In this document: in pieces, positions 1-10,185 of the stretch | How positions within the stretch are numbered: the first letter of the stretch is position 1 | Layout of the letters: the number at the start of each line of letters is the position of its first letter | Source: Embiotoca jacksoni | Taxonomy: Eukaryota; Chordata; Actinopteri; Embiotocidae | Assembly: GCA_022577435.1 (NCBI GenBank) | Contig: JAKOON010000055.1 | Location: 774,117-838,116 of the forward strand | Length of the DNA: 64,000 nucleotides | Direction: 5' to 3' | Position numbers and translations under genes: made by a program | The notes under the pieces: model-generated | The model's input: only the letters and a program-made list of their open reading frames with translations | Databases searched by the model: none | What the model was told of the DNA's origin: nothing

Positions 1-175
1 ACAAACGTTCACTTGGACTCAGACGATGAAATGATTTGATCTTTGGTGGTCAAAAGGTCAGAGGTCACGTTCACCGTGTCCTCCATGATTTGTGAACGCG
101 ACATCGCAGGAATTTCTTGAGATCTTCTTCAAATTTGAGCACAAACATTGACTTGGACTCACGGATGAATATTTT
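1..175. repeat. Degenerate dispersed/tandem repeat, two copies
   Basis: The phrase 'aacgttcacttggactca' near position 5 recurs as 'aacattgacttggactca' near 143, each followed by a related 'gatgaa' stretch, giving a period of about 140 bp. Between the copies is 'gtggtcaaaaggtcagaggtcac'-type sequence that I recall as a common dispersed repeat of teleost genomes. No coding potential is seen. Confidence 0.6.
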
Positions 176-1990
176 TGATTTTTTGATTTATTTATTTTGT
201 TGTATTTATTTATTTTTTATCCTCAATAGATCTTTTTCCACCGTTTTCTGACGTTCTTCAGACAAACGACTCGTCATGATTGAGGAGAATACTGAACAAT
301 GATGAAGTTCACCTGTCGGCGTCGGACGGCACCGAGCCCTGGACCAGGACCATCTCCCCCGGCGACAGGCCGCCCAGGATCGTCCCGGCGAAGGGAACCG
401 ACTGTGGACACAAACACCAGGAACACCTCGTGACCAAACGGAACATCTGGAAACATCTGGCAGGGGCTAAAATCATCGCAAAGTTCATGGTCTTATTTTT
501 AATTTCTGCGCGTGAACCTGCTGAACTATTCAGTGGGAAGAAAACCAAACCTGAATTTGAAGTGCTGTCTGAACCTCGACGAAATCCATTACAATTAATC
601 GATTTTCACATTTGTTTCGCGTTTGTTTCCACCCAAAAAAGGAGGAAATGACGCAGGTCGCAGTGTTTAGTTCGGCCGAAATAAAACATCCAACAACGAT
701 CAAATCCTCCACAGACGAAAAGAAATCTGAATTTTAAACCGGATGTTCTGAAGCGAGCGACCTGAGCCCAAAAGGCTTTTTAAAATACTTGTTGACATGA
801 AGTTATTTGGTGGCTGAGCTTTATGCCGAATTCACCAGGAGCTTCACCACACGGACAAAAAGACTTTAAACATTCAATAACGTGAAGTTTCACTTCACGT
901 ACTCGTTGATTCAAAGACGTTAGCTGAAGATGCTAGCTCCTCCGCTCCCGAACAAACATCGATTAATAATCGATTTAACATCAACAGCGCCGGAAAACAG
1001 CTGACGACGATCAAGACGAACACTCGGAGCATCTTACCGGGTTGGAAAACGTCTGTCTCGGGCTCGAAGTCGACATTTTTGGCGCAGAGCGAACTTCAAC
1101 GGACGTCTATTGACTTTGTTTACTTCCTGGTCTGACGTCACCACGGCTCATGTTTCCGGGATGAGACGGAGGCGTCAGATCAAACGATTCAGATCAAACG
1201 ATTCAGATCAAACGATTCAGATCAAAAGATTCAAATCAAATGATTCATTAACACGAAGGAACCTTTTTACAGCCGGAAAACGTATTTATATTTACCTCAA
1301 GATTCACATAAAAAGTTTTTAGTTTCTTCTCCGTTTAAGATTTTCTTTTATGAAAAGATTGTGTTCCGGTGTGGTGACGTCACTGTCCTGACCTCCAGGG
1401 ACTGTGGAGGTTTGGTCAGTCTCGTGCTTCCAATAATGATTGATTGACATCCACCCAGTTTCCCAGAATGAAGACAGTCAGACTTCACGAGTTCAATTAC
1501 AGCTGATCATAAAAAATCCTTCACTACTTTAATCAGATGATAAATTACAGTAAATGTTTGTTGGTAAATAAAGTATGTCAGCTGATCAACGATCACAACA
1601 GTTCAAAATTCAAATGAACCTCATCGAAGCACCTTATCAATATGTTCTAATCAATCTGAAGTTTTCAGGTGAAAAGCAGGAAAATATGATTTTAAATCAT
1701 TTAATTTATTTAAAATTCAGATATGGGTGTTTTAAAAGATCTCAGAAGGTTTTTGAAAAATTTTACACAAATTTATTAATTTACAAAACAAAAAAAACTC
1801 AAAACTGCACAAAACAACATTGAACTGATAAAAAAACACACATTCTGTACAAAAAGAAATCCGGAGTTCTGATCCGTTTTCATGAACAGAACCCCGGACT
1901 GCAGTCTCTTTTCCTGTCTGCGCTCTGATTTGCCGAGCGGTCCTGTTTCCTGTGTGCCGATTGGCCGAGCGGTCCGGTGAAGTGGGCGGA
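176..1990. other. Left flank, no gene recognised
   Basis: I see no conserved protein and no convincing exon here. A 14-bp unit (agatcaaacgattc) is repeated about five times at roughly 1174-1247. The stretch below 1990 probably includes the RRM2 3' UTR: a minus-strand AATAAA (TTTATT on plus, 1772-1777) lies about 225 bp past the RRM2 stop codon and is a plausible poly(A) signal. Confidence 0.5.
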
Positions 1991-2001
1991 GCCACGCGGG
2001 T

Positions 2002-2163
2002 TCAGAAGTCGGCGTCCAGTCTGAAGGTGCTGTCCGTGGTGCCGGACATCACGCCCATCCTCTGGTACTCACCAACACGCTTCTCAAAGAAGTTGGTCTT
2101 TCCCTCCAGAGAGATGTTCTCCATGAAGTCGAAGGGGTTCTCCACCCGGTAGATCTGCAGAGG

Positions 2164-2204
<41 letters not shown>

Positions 2205-5200
2205 CTCAGGATCTCAGCTGAACTTCTACAAATGACGTCCTACAGAAATAAAACGTCTGTGTGTCCTAGAACCGATATAAAGCTGCTGGGTTCACCAGAG
2301 GTGAGTTTAAAAATATAGAATAAGTCAACCTCAAGGTGTTGGCCCCGCCCCTTTAGTTTCCCGGTGTGGCCCCGCCCCTTTAGTTTCCGGGTGTGACCCC
2401 GCCCCCTTAGTTTCCAGGTGTGGCCCCGCCCCCTCCGGCCACAGGTGAGTTCAGTCAGGCGTCTGTGTCGCGCTGCTGCTGCTCCGTCAGCGAACCACTC
2501 GTCCTCCGATCGGAGTCGGCAGCAGCACTCAGCCCCCATCACCGGCTGAGGTCCGTACCCCTGCGCCGCTCATCATCACCGCCTGCGGCCCGGACGACCC
2601 CGCCCAGTTCCGGTTCTGACCCGGAGTTCTGGTCCCCGGCGGTGCCGTTACCTTGGTGAAGCCGAGCTCCAGCAGCAGTCTGTCGGCGACGAACTCGATG
2701 TAGCGCTTCATCAGATCACAGTTCATCCCGATCAGCTTCACCGGCAGAGCATCCGTCAGGAACTCCTGGAGACGGAGACGGACACGGAGAGAGAGACAGA
2801 GACAGACCCCATTAGACTCGGGTCACCCGGAGCAGCGACTCGTGACGACCCGCACTTCGACCCACCTGCTCGATCTCGACGGCGTCCTTGATGATGCTGA
2901 GGACGGTTTCTGAGGACGGTTTGTTCAGCAGGTGTTTGAACATCAGACAGGCGAAGTCACAGTGGAGACCCTGAAGGCAACACGCACAATAACGTCAACG
3001 ATCTGCCGCTTCACATCGACCTCACGGGGTCCGGATCGGTCGTCCGTCGTCACCTCGTCTCTGCTGATGAGCTCGTTGGAGAAGGTCAGGCCGGGCATCA
3101 AGCCTCTCTTCTTCAGCCAGAAGATCGAAGCGAACGAACCGGAGAAGAAGATTCCCTCCACGGCGGCGAAGGCCACGACGCGCTCTCCTGGTGATTGACA
3201 GACGAACACGATCAATAAAATCAGTAAAATCAACATCAATAAGATCTATAAGATCAATAAGATTGATATCAATAAAATCAATAAGATCAATAACATCAAT
3301 AAGATCAATAACATCAATAACATCAATAAGATCGATATCAATAAGATCAATAAGATCAATAAGATCAATAAGATCAATAACATCAATAAGATCGATATCA
3401 ATAACATCAATAAAATCAATAAGATCAATAAGATCAATAACATCAATAAGATCGATATCAATAACATCAATAAGATCAATAAAATCAATAAGATCAATAA
3501 CATCAATAAGATCAATAAGATCGATATCAATAAAATCAATAAGATCAATAACATCAATAAGATCAATAAGATCAATAACATCAATAAAATCAATAACATC
3601 AATAAGATCGATATCAATAACATCAATAAGATCAATAAAATCAATAACATCAATAAGATCAATAACATCAATAAGATCAATAAGATCAATAAGATCGATA
3701 TCAATAACATCAATAAGATCAATAAGATCGATATCAATAACATCAATAAAATCAATAACATCAATAACATCAATAAGATCAATAACATCAATAAGATCAA
3801 TAAGATCAACTCGATCAGCTTCAGTTTACCGAAGGCGGCTTTCTTGTTGCCGATCCAGTTGATCGCCCAGTCGGCCTTCTTCTTCACACACGGGAGAGTC
3901 TCAATGGCGTTGAACAGGTATTCTCTGAGGGTCAGTGAACGCACCGTCAGACACAACAGAGACCGGGACAGACCGACAGAGACAACAGAGAGCGGGACAG
4001 ACTGACAGAGACAACAGAGACCGGGACAGACAGACCCCACAGAGACCAGGACAGAGACCACAGAGACCAGGACAGACAGAGACCAGGACAGAGACCACAG
4101 AGACCGGGACAGACAGAGACCACAGAGACCAGGACAGAGACCACAGAGACGACAGAGACCACAGAGACCAGGACAGACAGAGACCAGGACAGAGACCACA
4201 GAGACCAGGACAGACAGAGACCACAGAGACCAGGACAGAGACCACAGAGACAACAGAGACCAGGACAGACAGAGACAACAGAGACCAGGACAGACAGAGA
4301 CCAGGACAGACAGAGACCAGGACAGAGACCACAGAGACCAGGACAGACAGAGACCAGGACAGAGACGACAGAGACCAGGACAGAGACCAGGACAGACAGA
4401 GACCACAGAGACCAGGACAGAGACCAGGACAGAGACCACAGAGACCAGGACAGAGACCAGGACAGACCAGCCCACCTCTCTTTGGGCTCCTTGATGTAGG
4501 TGTTGATCAGCAGGCTGTACATCTCAGAGTGGATGTTCTCCATGGCGATCTGGAAACCATAGAAACACCTGGCCTCCGTCACCTGCACTTCCTGCGTGAA
4601 GCGCTCCACCTGGCGGTCGGAGAGAGGAACGACAGTTTAACGAACGGACCCGAAGGACGCGACGGCGGACCTCGGGCCGACCCCGGACCCAGAACCCGAG
4701 CGGCTCGGTCCTCACCAGGTTCTCGTTGACGATGCCGTCGCTGGCGGCGAAGAAGGCCAACACGTGGGAGATGAAGTACCTCTCGTCGTCCTTCAGCGTC
4801 TCCCAGTGCTGCACGTCCTTGGACAGATCCACCTGCGCACACGGGACACGTTAACGCCACGTCGGCCGGCACGACGCTCTTTGTAACACCCGTCGGAGGC
4901 TCCGCCCACCTCCTCCGCCGTCCAGAAGGACGCCTCCGCCTTCTTGTACATCTGCCAGATGTCGTGGTACTGGATGGGGAAGATGACGAAGCGACGGGGG
5001 TTGTCCTTCAGCAGCGGCTCCTCTTCCTCCACCGAGCTCTTCTTCACGGCTTTGGGCTGAAACACAACGACGTCATGAAGTCCACGCGACTCAGGAGCGT
5101 CACTTCCTGCTAACGATCGCTATTATTGATCTGATCAAAGATGTCCGCCAGAGTTTCCTGAAGACGGCATTAAAACCTCAAGAGACTTAAAATGAAAAAC

Positions 5201-5708
5201 TTTATTACATATAAAAACACGTTGTTTTGATACCAACACATCAATAATGTCCTGATCACGAGATAATCGATCAGTGACGTCACACACCGACAGCGGGCTG
5301 TTGGCGCCATAACCACAATCGCCGACAAGTAGCGGCGTCCGTGAACGTAACACCGGCAGGACAGCCTGGATGTCTCGGGGACACTCACCGCAGCTTCTCC
5401 GAAGATTCTCCGCGCGGTTCTGGACGCCAGGACGCGGCTGGTGTTCAGGCTCGGAGGCTGCAGGAGACAAAGAGACATCAGGAGACAAAGAGACATCAGG
5501 ACATCAGCATCACGTCGCGCGGAGCCGCTGACGTCACGTGGGTCAGAGCTCGTGAGACCGTGTCTCTGACGGACCGTGTCCCCGTGTCCCTGACGGACCG
5601 TGTCCCCGTGTCCCTCACCGTGTTCTCTTTGTCCAGCGCCATGTTGCTCATCTGACTGCTGACGGTGTTCTCGTTCTTCACGGAGAAAGGAGCGCGAGCA
5701 GACAGCAT
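2002..5708 (-). CDS. rrm2: Ribonucleoside-diphosphate reductase subunit M2
   Basis: RRM2 is the small subunit of class Ia ribonucleotide reductase; it holds the diiron-tyrosyl radical used by RRM1 to make dNDPs in S phase. Exons (5' to 3'): 5708-5619, 5457-5389, 5056-4910, 4832-4716, 4609-4476, 3924-3830, 3187-3054, 2970-2866, 2765-2652, 2154-2002. All junctions are GT-AG and in phase, and the product is 385 aa (human about 389). Visible are the KEN degron (ALDKENT, residues about 24-30), the cyclin F-binding TARRIF motif, the iron ligands in [20 protein letters not shown] (E..H plus the radical tyrosine), VEGIFFSG and RDEGLHCDF (E..H across exons 7/8), and the C-terminal tail ending STFRLDADF that docks on RRM1. 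The start is the only ATG in frame ahead of the KEN box. Introns 5 and 6 are almost wholly minisatellite. The gene looks intact. Confidence 0.98.
2166..2203. repeat. (CA)n microsatellite in RRM2 intron 9
   Basis: A run of about 19 CA dinucleotides starts 12 bp upstream of exon 10 in the gene's sense, so on the coding strand it is a TG tract next to the 3' splice site (TTCCTCTGCAG). Confidence 0.97.
3211..3813. repeat. 9-bp minisatellite filling RRM2 intron 6
   Basis: Tandem 9-bp units (aataagatc, aataacatc, aataaaatc, with periodic gatatc variants) run for about 600 bp and occupy some 94% of the 642-bp intron (3188-3829). Because 9 is a multiple of three and the unit lacks stops in one frame on each strand, long artefactual ORFs (Ser-Ile-Arg and Leu-Ile-Met rich) appear on both strands; they are not genes. 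Confidence 0.97.
3956..4470. repeat. cagagaccagga-type minisatellite filling RRM2 intron 5
   Basis: The array mixes a 12-bp core (cagagaccagga) with shorter cagagacca and caga pieces, for about 515 of the 551 bp of intron 5 (3925-4475). It begins within six bases of the exon 5 donor. On the coding strand it is a TGTCCTGGTCTC-rich, pyrimidine-biased tract. It opens artefactual Leu/Ser/Val/Trp ORFs. Confidence 0.96.
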
Positions 5709-5740
5709 CGTTACTTCCTGTGGTTCACGCGCACACAATA

Positions 5741-5838
5741 AAAAGAAGAAAGTAAAAACAAGAAAGAAGTAAAAATAAAAAGCAGAAAGAAGTAAAAATA
5801 AAAAGCAGAAAGAAGTAAAAATAAAAAGCAGAAAGAAG
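5741..5838. repeat. Short tandem repeat just upstream of the RRM2 start codon
   Basis: A unit of about 24 bp built from 'gaaagaagtaaaaataaa' is repeated about four times, ending some 30 bp upstream of the RRM2 ATG. On the transcribed strand it reads as pyrimidine-rich CTTTTTATTTTTACTTC. If transcription starts near 5870, as the promoter elements suggest, the array is inside the 5' UTR. Confidence 0.85.
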
Positions 5839-5900
5839 TTAAAGTGTCGAGCAGCAAACAGACGGAGAGCAGACTGAAGCGGTTTCTGCAGCCCGCGCGA

Positions 5901-5994
5901 CCTTTTTATTGAAATATTGGCGCTTAGAACGCAGCGGGCCAATAGGAACGCAGCTCGCGCCGTCCCTTTAAAGTGACGCTGCATTGGAGCCAAT
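5901..5994 (-). promoter_or_regulatory. Probable RRM2 promoter: CCAAT boxes, E2F-like site, TATA-like box
   Basis: About 190-290 bp upstream of the RRM2 ATG there is a TATA-like AATAAAAAGG on the minus strand (5901-5910), an E2F-like TTGGCGC (5917-5923), and CCAAT boxes at 5939-5943 (plus), 5983-5987 (minus) and 5990-5994 (plus). NF-Y/CCAAT and E2F control of RRM2 is established in mammals. The start site itself is inferred. Confidence 0.65.
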
Positions 5995-6286
5995 CAGCTT
6001 GTAGAGTCGCGCTCACGTGACTCCAAACCGACTGCGGGAAATCCAAAGCGCTTTGTTTGAGCCTGTTCTCCAACGGACCAACCGGTGTTACACAACCACG
6101 GAAACAAAGCGCTTTAGAAACACGACGGGGCTCAAACTAAAGAGCACATTTAGGAACATTAGAAACGATTCAACTCTAAAATATGAACGTAACGTTCAAA
6201 ATCATGATGACATTACTCACCGTAAACTCACTTGAAATAATTAGGTCGTAAAGAGCTCGTTAAAACTGCATTTAAACGACCGGAAG

Positions 6287-6774
6287 TATCATATAAACAT
6301 TAATAATATATAAACATTAATATCATATAAACATTAATATCATGTAAACATTAATATATAAACATTAATATCATGTATACATTAATATAATATAAACATT
6401 AATATCATATAAACATTAATATCATATAAACATTAATAATATATAAACATTAATATCATATAAACATTAATATCATGTAAACATTAATATATAAACATTA
6501 ATATCATGTATACATTAATATAATATAAACATTAATATCATATAAACATTAATAATATAAACATTAATATCGTATAAACATTAGTATCATATAAACATTA
6601 ATATCATGTAAACATTAATATATAAACATTAATATCATATAAACATTGATATCATATAAACATTAATATATAAACATTAATATCATGTATACATTAATAT
6701 AATATAAACATTAATATCATATAAACATTAATAATATAAACATTAATATCATGTAAACATTAATATATAAACTT
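6287..6774. repeat. AT-rich 18-bp minisatellite upstream of RRM2
   Basis: Units of tataaacattaatatcat (18 bp, with 10-17 bp truncated variants such as ataaacattaatat) repeat for about 490 bp. Higher-order blocks recur: the series beginning near 6300 reappears near 6430 and 6650. It is intergenic. Confidence 0.95.
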
Positions 6775-8000
6775 AAAGTGGTCTGGATATATAATAAATG
6801 TTGTTTCCACTGTTTAAATTCCCTCAAACGGACTGTGCACATATTAACTGATAATAACCGGAAACGAGCATGTTTGTTTTCTGCTTTATTTCAGTGAACA
6901 ACATCAACATGTTTTTATTCCAAGTCTTTATTTACAGCCCATAATAACCGTGAGATGGACTTCACTCTATTCCTGCCGCGCTTTTGTTGTTGTTTACTTC
7001 CATATAAAGGCAATTTAGCGCCAACCAACAAATAAATAAATCCAAACATTGTGCTGTCTGCATGAGATGTGTCGCGTGTTTCCATCAAGAAGAACTCAAT
7101 CCGACATCAGCGGGTTGAAGAAAACAAGACGTGTTGTCGGATTTAGATTTGGCGCCACCTCGACAGAATAAACTCGGGTTTAAAGGCTGAATTCTCGCGT
7201 TGTTCTGTTTCCGGTCACCTGGGTGTGTTGTACCTTTTATTTGAGCGGGTTTCAGCCTCCGGAGGGAAAGTTTCGGCTTCATTTTCCCTCCAAAATCGGA
7301 CGTTATTAAAAGGAGTTCTTCCCTCGCAGAGGACGACGTCGCTATAGCAACTGTTTCCGGGTTACTGCCCGGGGATGGTCCTGATTGGCTGCCCGGGAAG
7401 GTGACGACGTCACAACTAGACATGTTTCGCCCCCTGGCGGCCGGGATGGATGTTTTAGCAAATATATCACTGATTACGTTTAATACATGCAGTTTATAAA
7501 TAAATTCAATAAATTGTGATTTAATATGTTTGAGTTATAAAATCAAAACAGATTTTTCTTTTGATACTTCACAATTTTTTATTTTAAATCAGCAGATTAA
7601 TCAATAATGAAAATAATCACCCAGCATGCATCTGTAGAGCTATCACATAATGTTTTACTGTGATTACATTATTTGTAAGCTTTTACAATATTATCTCCAT
7701 CTTTGTATCAGTGGATTTCACAATAAAAGACAGCTTTGTACAATAAAGGGACTGTTGCCAGAAATATAGTGTAATAAACTGAAATCCAGACAGGAAGGGA
7801 CTCGTTTCAGTAACATGAACCAGTCTTGTAACGTCTATAAATATTACATTATAAACTATTTAGATATTACAATATATTAACATATTTACACATAGAGCTG
7901 TAATATTGTTTACAATCTTTTTTAATTGAGCTGCAGTACCACCCGGCCGCCACACGGTGTTCCTGTTGCCCCGCTCACGTCGCCCCACCAGTGGACTCCA
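6775..8000. other. Intergenic, no gene recognised
   Basis: A 112-codon minus-strand reading frame (7423-7085) lies in a moderately CpG-rich patch, but it shows no motif I know, no splice context and no relation to cystin-1, the gene found here in human. I do not call it a gene. The rest is AT-rich without structure. Confidence 0.5.
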
Positions 8001-8003
8001 CTG

Positions 8004-8005
8004 TT

Positions 8006-8076
<71 letters not shown>

Positions 8077-8077
8077 T
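8004..8077. repeat. (TTTA)n microsatellite
   Basis: About 18 uninterrupted tetranucleotide units of ttta. Confidence 0.98.
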
Positions 8078-8114
8078 ATTCCTTTTCTTTGGCTCCTGCT
8101 GAATGTCGGTCAGT

Positions 8115-8270
8115 AAGGCAAGGGGGCGGGGCTTCCCGCCCGCCAATGGCGCGCCCCTCTCACGTTCCCGGCACAACGTCGTGCTCTCCCATTGGTCACG
8201 CCCCCTCGGCTGCTGCCCCGTGATTGGTGGACGGTTGTTACCGGGGTGGGGCGGAGGAGAGCCCCGCTGT
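8115..8270. promoter_or_regulatory. Orphan CpG-rich CCAAT/GC-box cluster
   Basis: Within 150 bp lie a GC box (gggggcgggg, about 8120), a forward CCAAT (about 8143) and two reverse CCAAT boxes (attgg near 8191 and 8223), amid CpG-rich sequence (gcgcgcccctc). This is the grammar of a housekeeping promoter, yet no exon that I can recognise starts on either side. In human, CYS1 lies in this interval, so a decayed or unrecognised promoter is possible. Confidence 0.4.
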
Positions 8271-8279
8271 CGTCGAGCA

Positions 8280-9850
8280 GAAGCTTCACAAACGGGACGA
8301 TGTGCGTGTTTCTGAAATAACCTGCTCTCACTGAGTGTTCAGGCTTTTTGTTTCACTAAAAACTAAAACCTCTGAGAACAGAAACAATCACGACATTTTG
8401 AGGAGCAGATTGTCGTTCGTGGTTGTTTGTAACGTCTTTGATTTCACCACATCTTTACGATGAGTTAGTCATTTATAGACGTTTTACACGATCAAGCAGC
8501 TGATTATTAACAGTGGTGGAATAAGTACATTTATTTAAGAACTGTTAAGTACATTTAAAGTACTTAAATTGAACTTCAGCCTTTTAGTAAAACAATTCAC
8601 AGGGAATAAACGGACACACAAAGGGAGTTAAAACAACAACAACAACAACAACAAAACCAATCCAGGTCATCTTCAAACAAGATTAAACACGACAAAGTTA
8701 TAAAGTTTGTATTTTAATAAGTAAATGTTTTGATTTTCCAAGTGGATAGTTGTACAGATATTCTCTTTAAAAAAAAAGACAAAAAAAGAAATGCATTGTG
8801 GGAATTTTTGCTTATTTTCCGTGTTAAATTCAGCTGTAGTAATGTTAGTTCACCGTAGCTCAGTAACCCTTCTAATAGTGTTTTTACAGCTTGTCTGTGT
8901 CCACATTTTATAATTAACACGTTAATCAAGAAAGTTTTAAAGGTGTATTTTTCATCTTCAGACAAAGCTAGCGCTTAGCTGCCTCCAGACTGGATGCTAA
9001 GCTAAGCTAATCGTGTCCTCACCGCTGACTAATATCTTTGAACCCTCAAAATGTTCAGATGTTCCTTTAAGTTCCTGAACATGAGCGAACGTAGTTTACG
9101 ATCAAGAGAAAAACTAGTTAGCCTAGCTTTTCCACACTAGCAATGAAATCCACCCAAAAATAAAATCTCTAAATGTTTTCACTACTTCCCTGAACGTCGG
9201 AGAAACAACAAACCAACGCGGCTTTTCTCGTGGTAAAGTTTTTTATTATAAAAAGCCGTTATTTCTTCACTGGCGTTTACAGGCAAATGTTCAGAAACGG
9301 CATTATTCTGCTATACGCTGCAATTGTTAAGAATAACATTTAATAACATGAGGTATTTTCTTACTGGCTACACTATGGGCCAAATCAAGCTATAAAAACA
9401 GCACTTTTTCCTCAACAAATTTTTATTAAATAATAATAATAATAATAATAATGTGTAAAGCAAAGAGAGTAGGTAGTATCACAGTGATGAATACTGTCCA
9501 CTGACATTTTTAAAATATCAATAACTCGTACTGTCAATAAATGCAGATTGGAATACACGTAACATTCATATAGATATCGATGTATTTACAGTATTTACAA
9601 GTCGGACAAATACAAAGAGGTCGGCTAGTAAGAGAAGCGCGGTACAGAGGCTTTGGCAAACAAGAAGAAAAATAAAAATAAGAGTGCATACATTTTTGCT
9701 AAATGTGACATGTACACGTGAAGTAAACATGAGTACACACGGAGAGAGAAAACAAAAACAAGCGAGATTTAATTTTTTTAAAATCCAGTGCAATGTCAGG
9801 TTTTTGTTGGTTTCTGTCCGTGGATGAGTAGCAGCCTGTCGCCTTCATGT
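8280..9850. other. Intergenic / possible KLF11 3' UTR, no other gene
   Basis: A 'gctaagctaagctaa' stretch at about 8996-9010 resembles a frequent teleost dispersed repeat. There is a short (AAT)n at about 9430-9451. Candidate minus-strand AATAAA signals (TTTATT on plus) occur near 9240 and 9420, so the KLF11 transcript may end in this region; the end point cannot be fixed from sequence. Confidence 0.4.
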
Positions 9851-9851
9851 C

Positions 9852-9951
9852 GTCCTCCTCCTCCTCCTTCTTCTTCTTCTTCTTCTTCCTCCTCCTTCTC
9901 CTCCTCCTTCTCCTCCTCCTCCTCCTCACCCTCCTCCTCCTCCTCCTCTGG
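9852..9951. repeat. CTC/TTC tract in the presumed KLF11 3' UTR
   Basis: About 100 bp of almost pure pyrimidine on the plus strand, so GAG/GAA polypurine in the KLF11 sense transcript, starting about 235 bp past the stop codon. Mirror-like segments make it a candidate for triplex formation. Confidence 0.9.
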
Positions 9952-10185
9952 CGAGTTTGTGGTTGGTGGGAATAAAATGTCCTGAGCAGGGCGGTGAAAC
10001 TCCCGGCTACGTCGATTGTTCACCAGATCACAATTAACCCTTTTTAATCATTTGAACTATTGTGGCATGAAAAGTCCGTTGGCTGGATTTGAAGGATCGG
10101 TGGGACGGCCGTCTCAACGAGGACTATATCCCCCCTCCGCCCCCCCCCGGGGTCCTGAGTTGGCCCTGTGGGCTCCATGAGTCCG

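Noticed and set aside
3191..3862. Plus-strand frame of 223 codons rich in Ser-Ile-Arg
   Set aside because: It is the 9-bp array of RRM2 intron 6 read through; composition is purely that of the repeat and it lies antisense to a verified intron.
3246..4475. Minus-strand frame of 409 codons (Val-Ser-Leu, then exon 6, then Leu-Ile-Met)
   Set aside because: Two intronic arrays with RRM2 exon 6 in the middle. The splice sites on both sides of exon 6 are clear and the frame does not match exon 5.
7085..7423. 112-codon minus-strand frame in a CpG-rich patch
   Set aside because: No motif, no splice context, no similarity to cystin-1, and no support beyond length.
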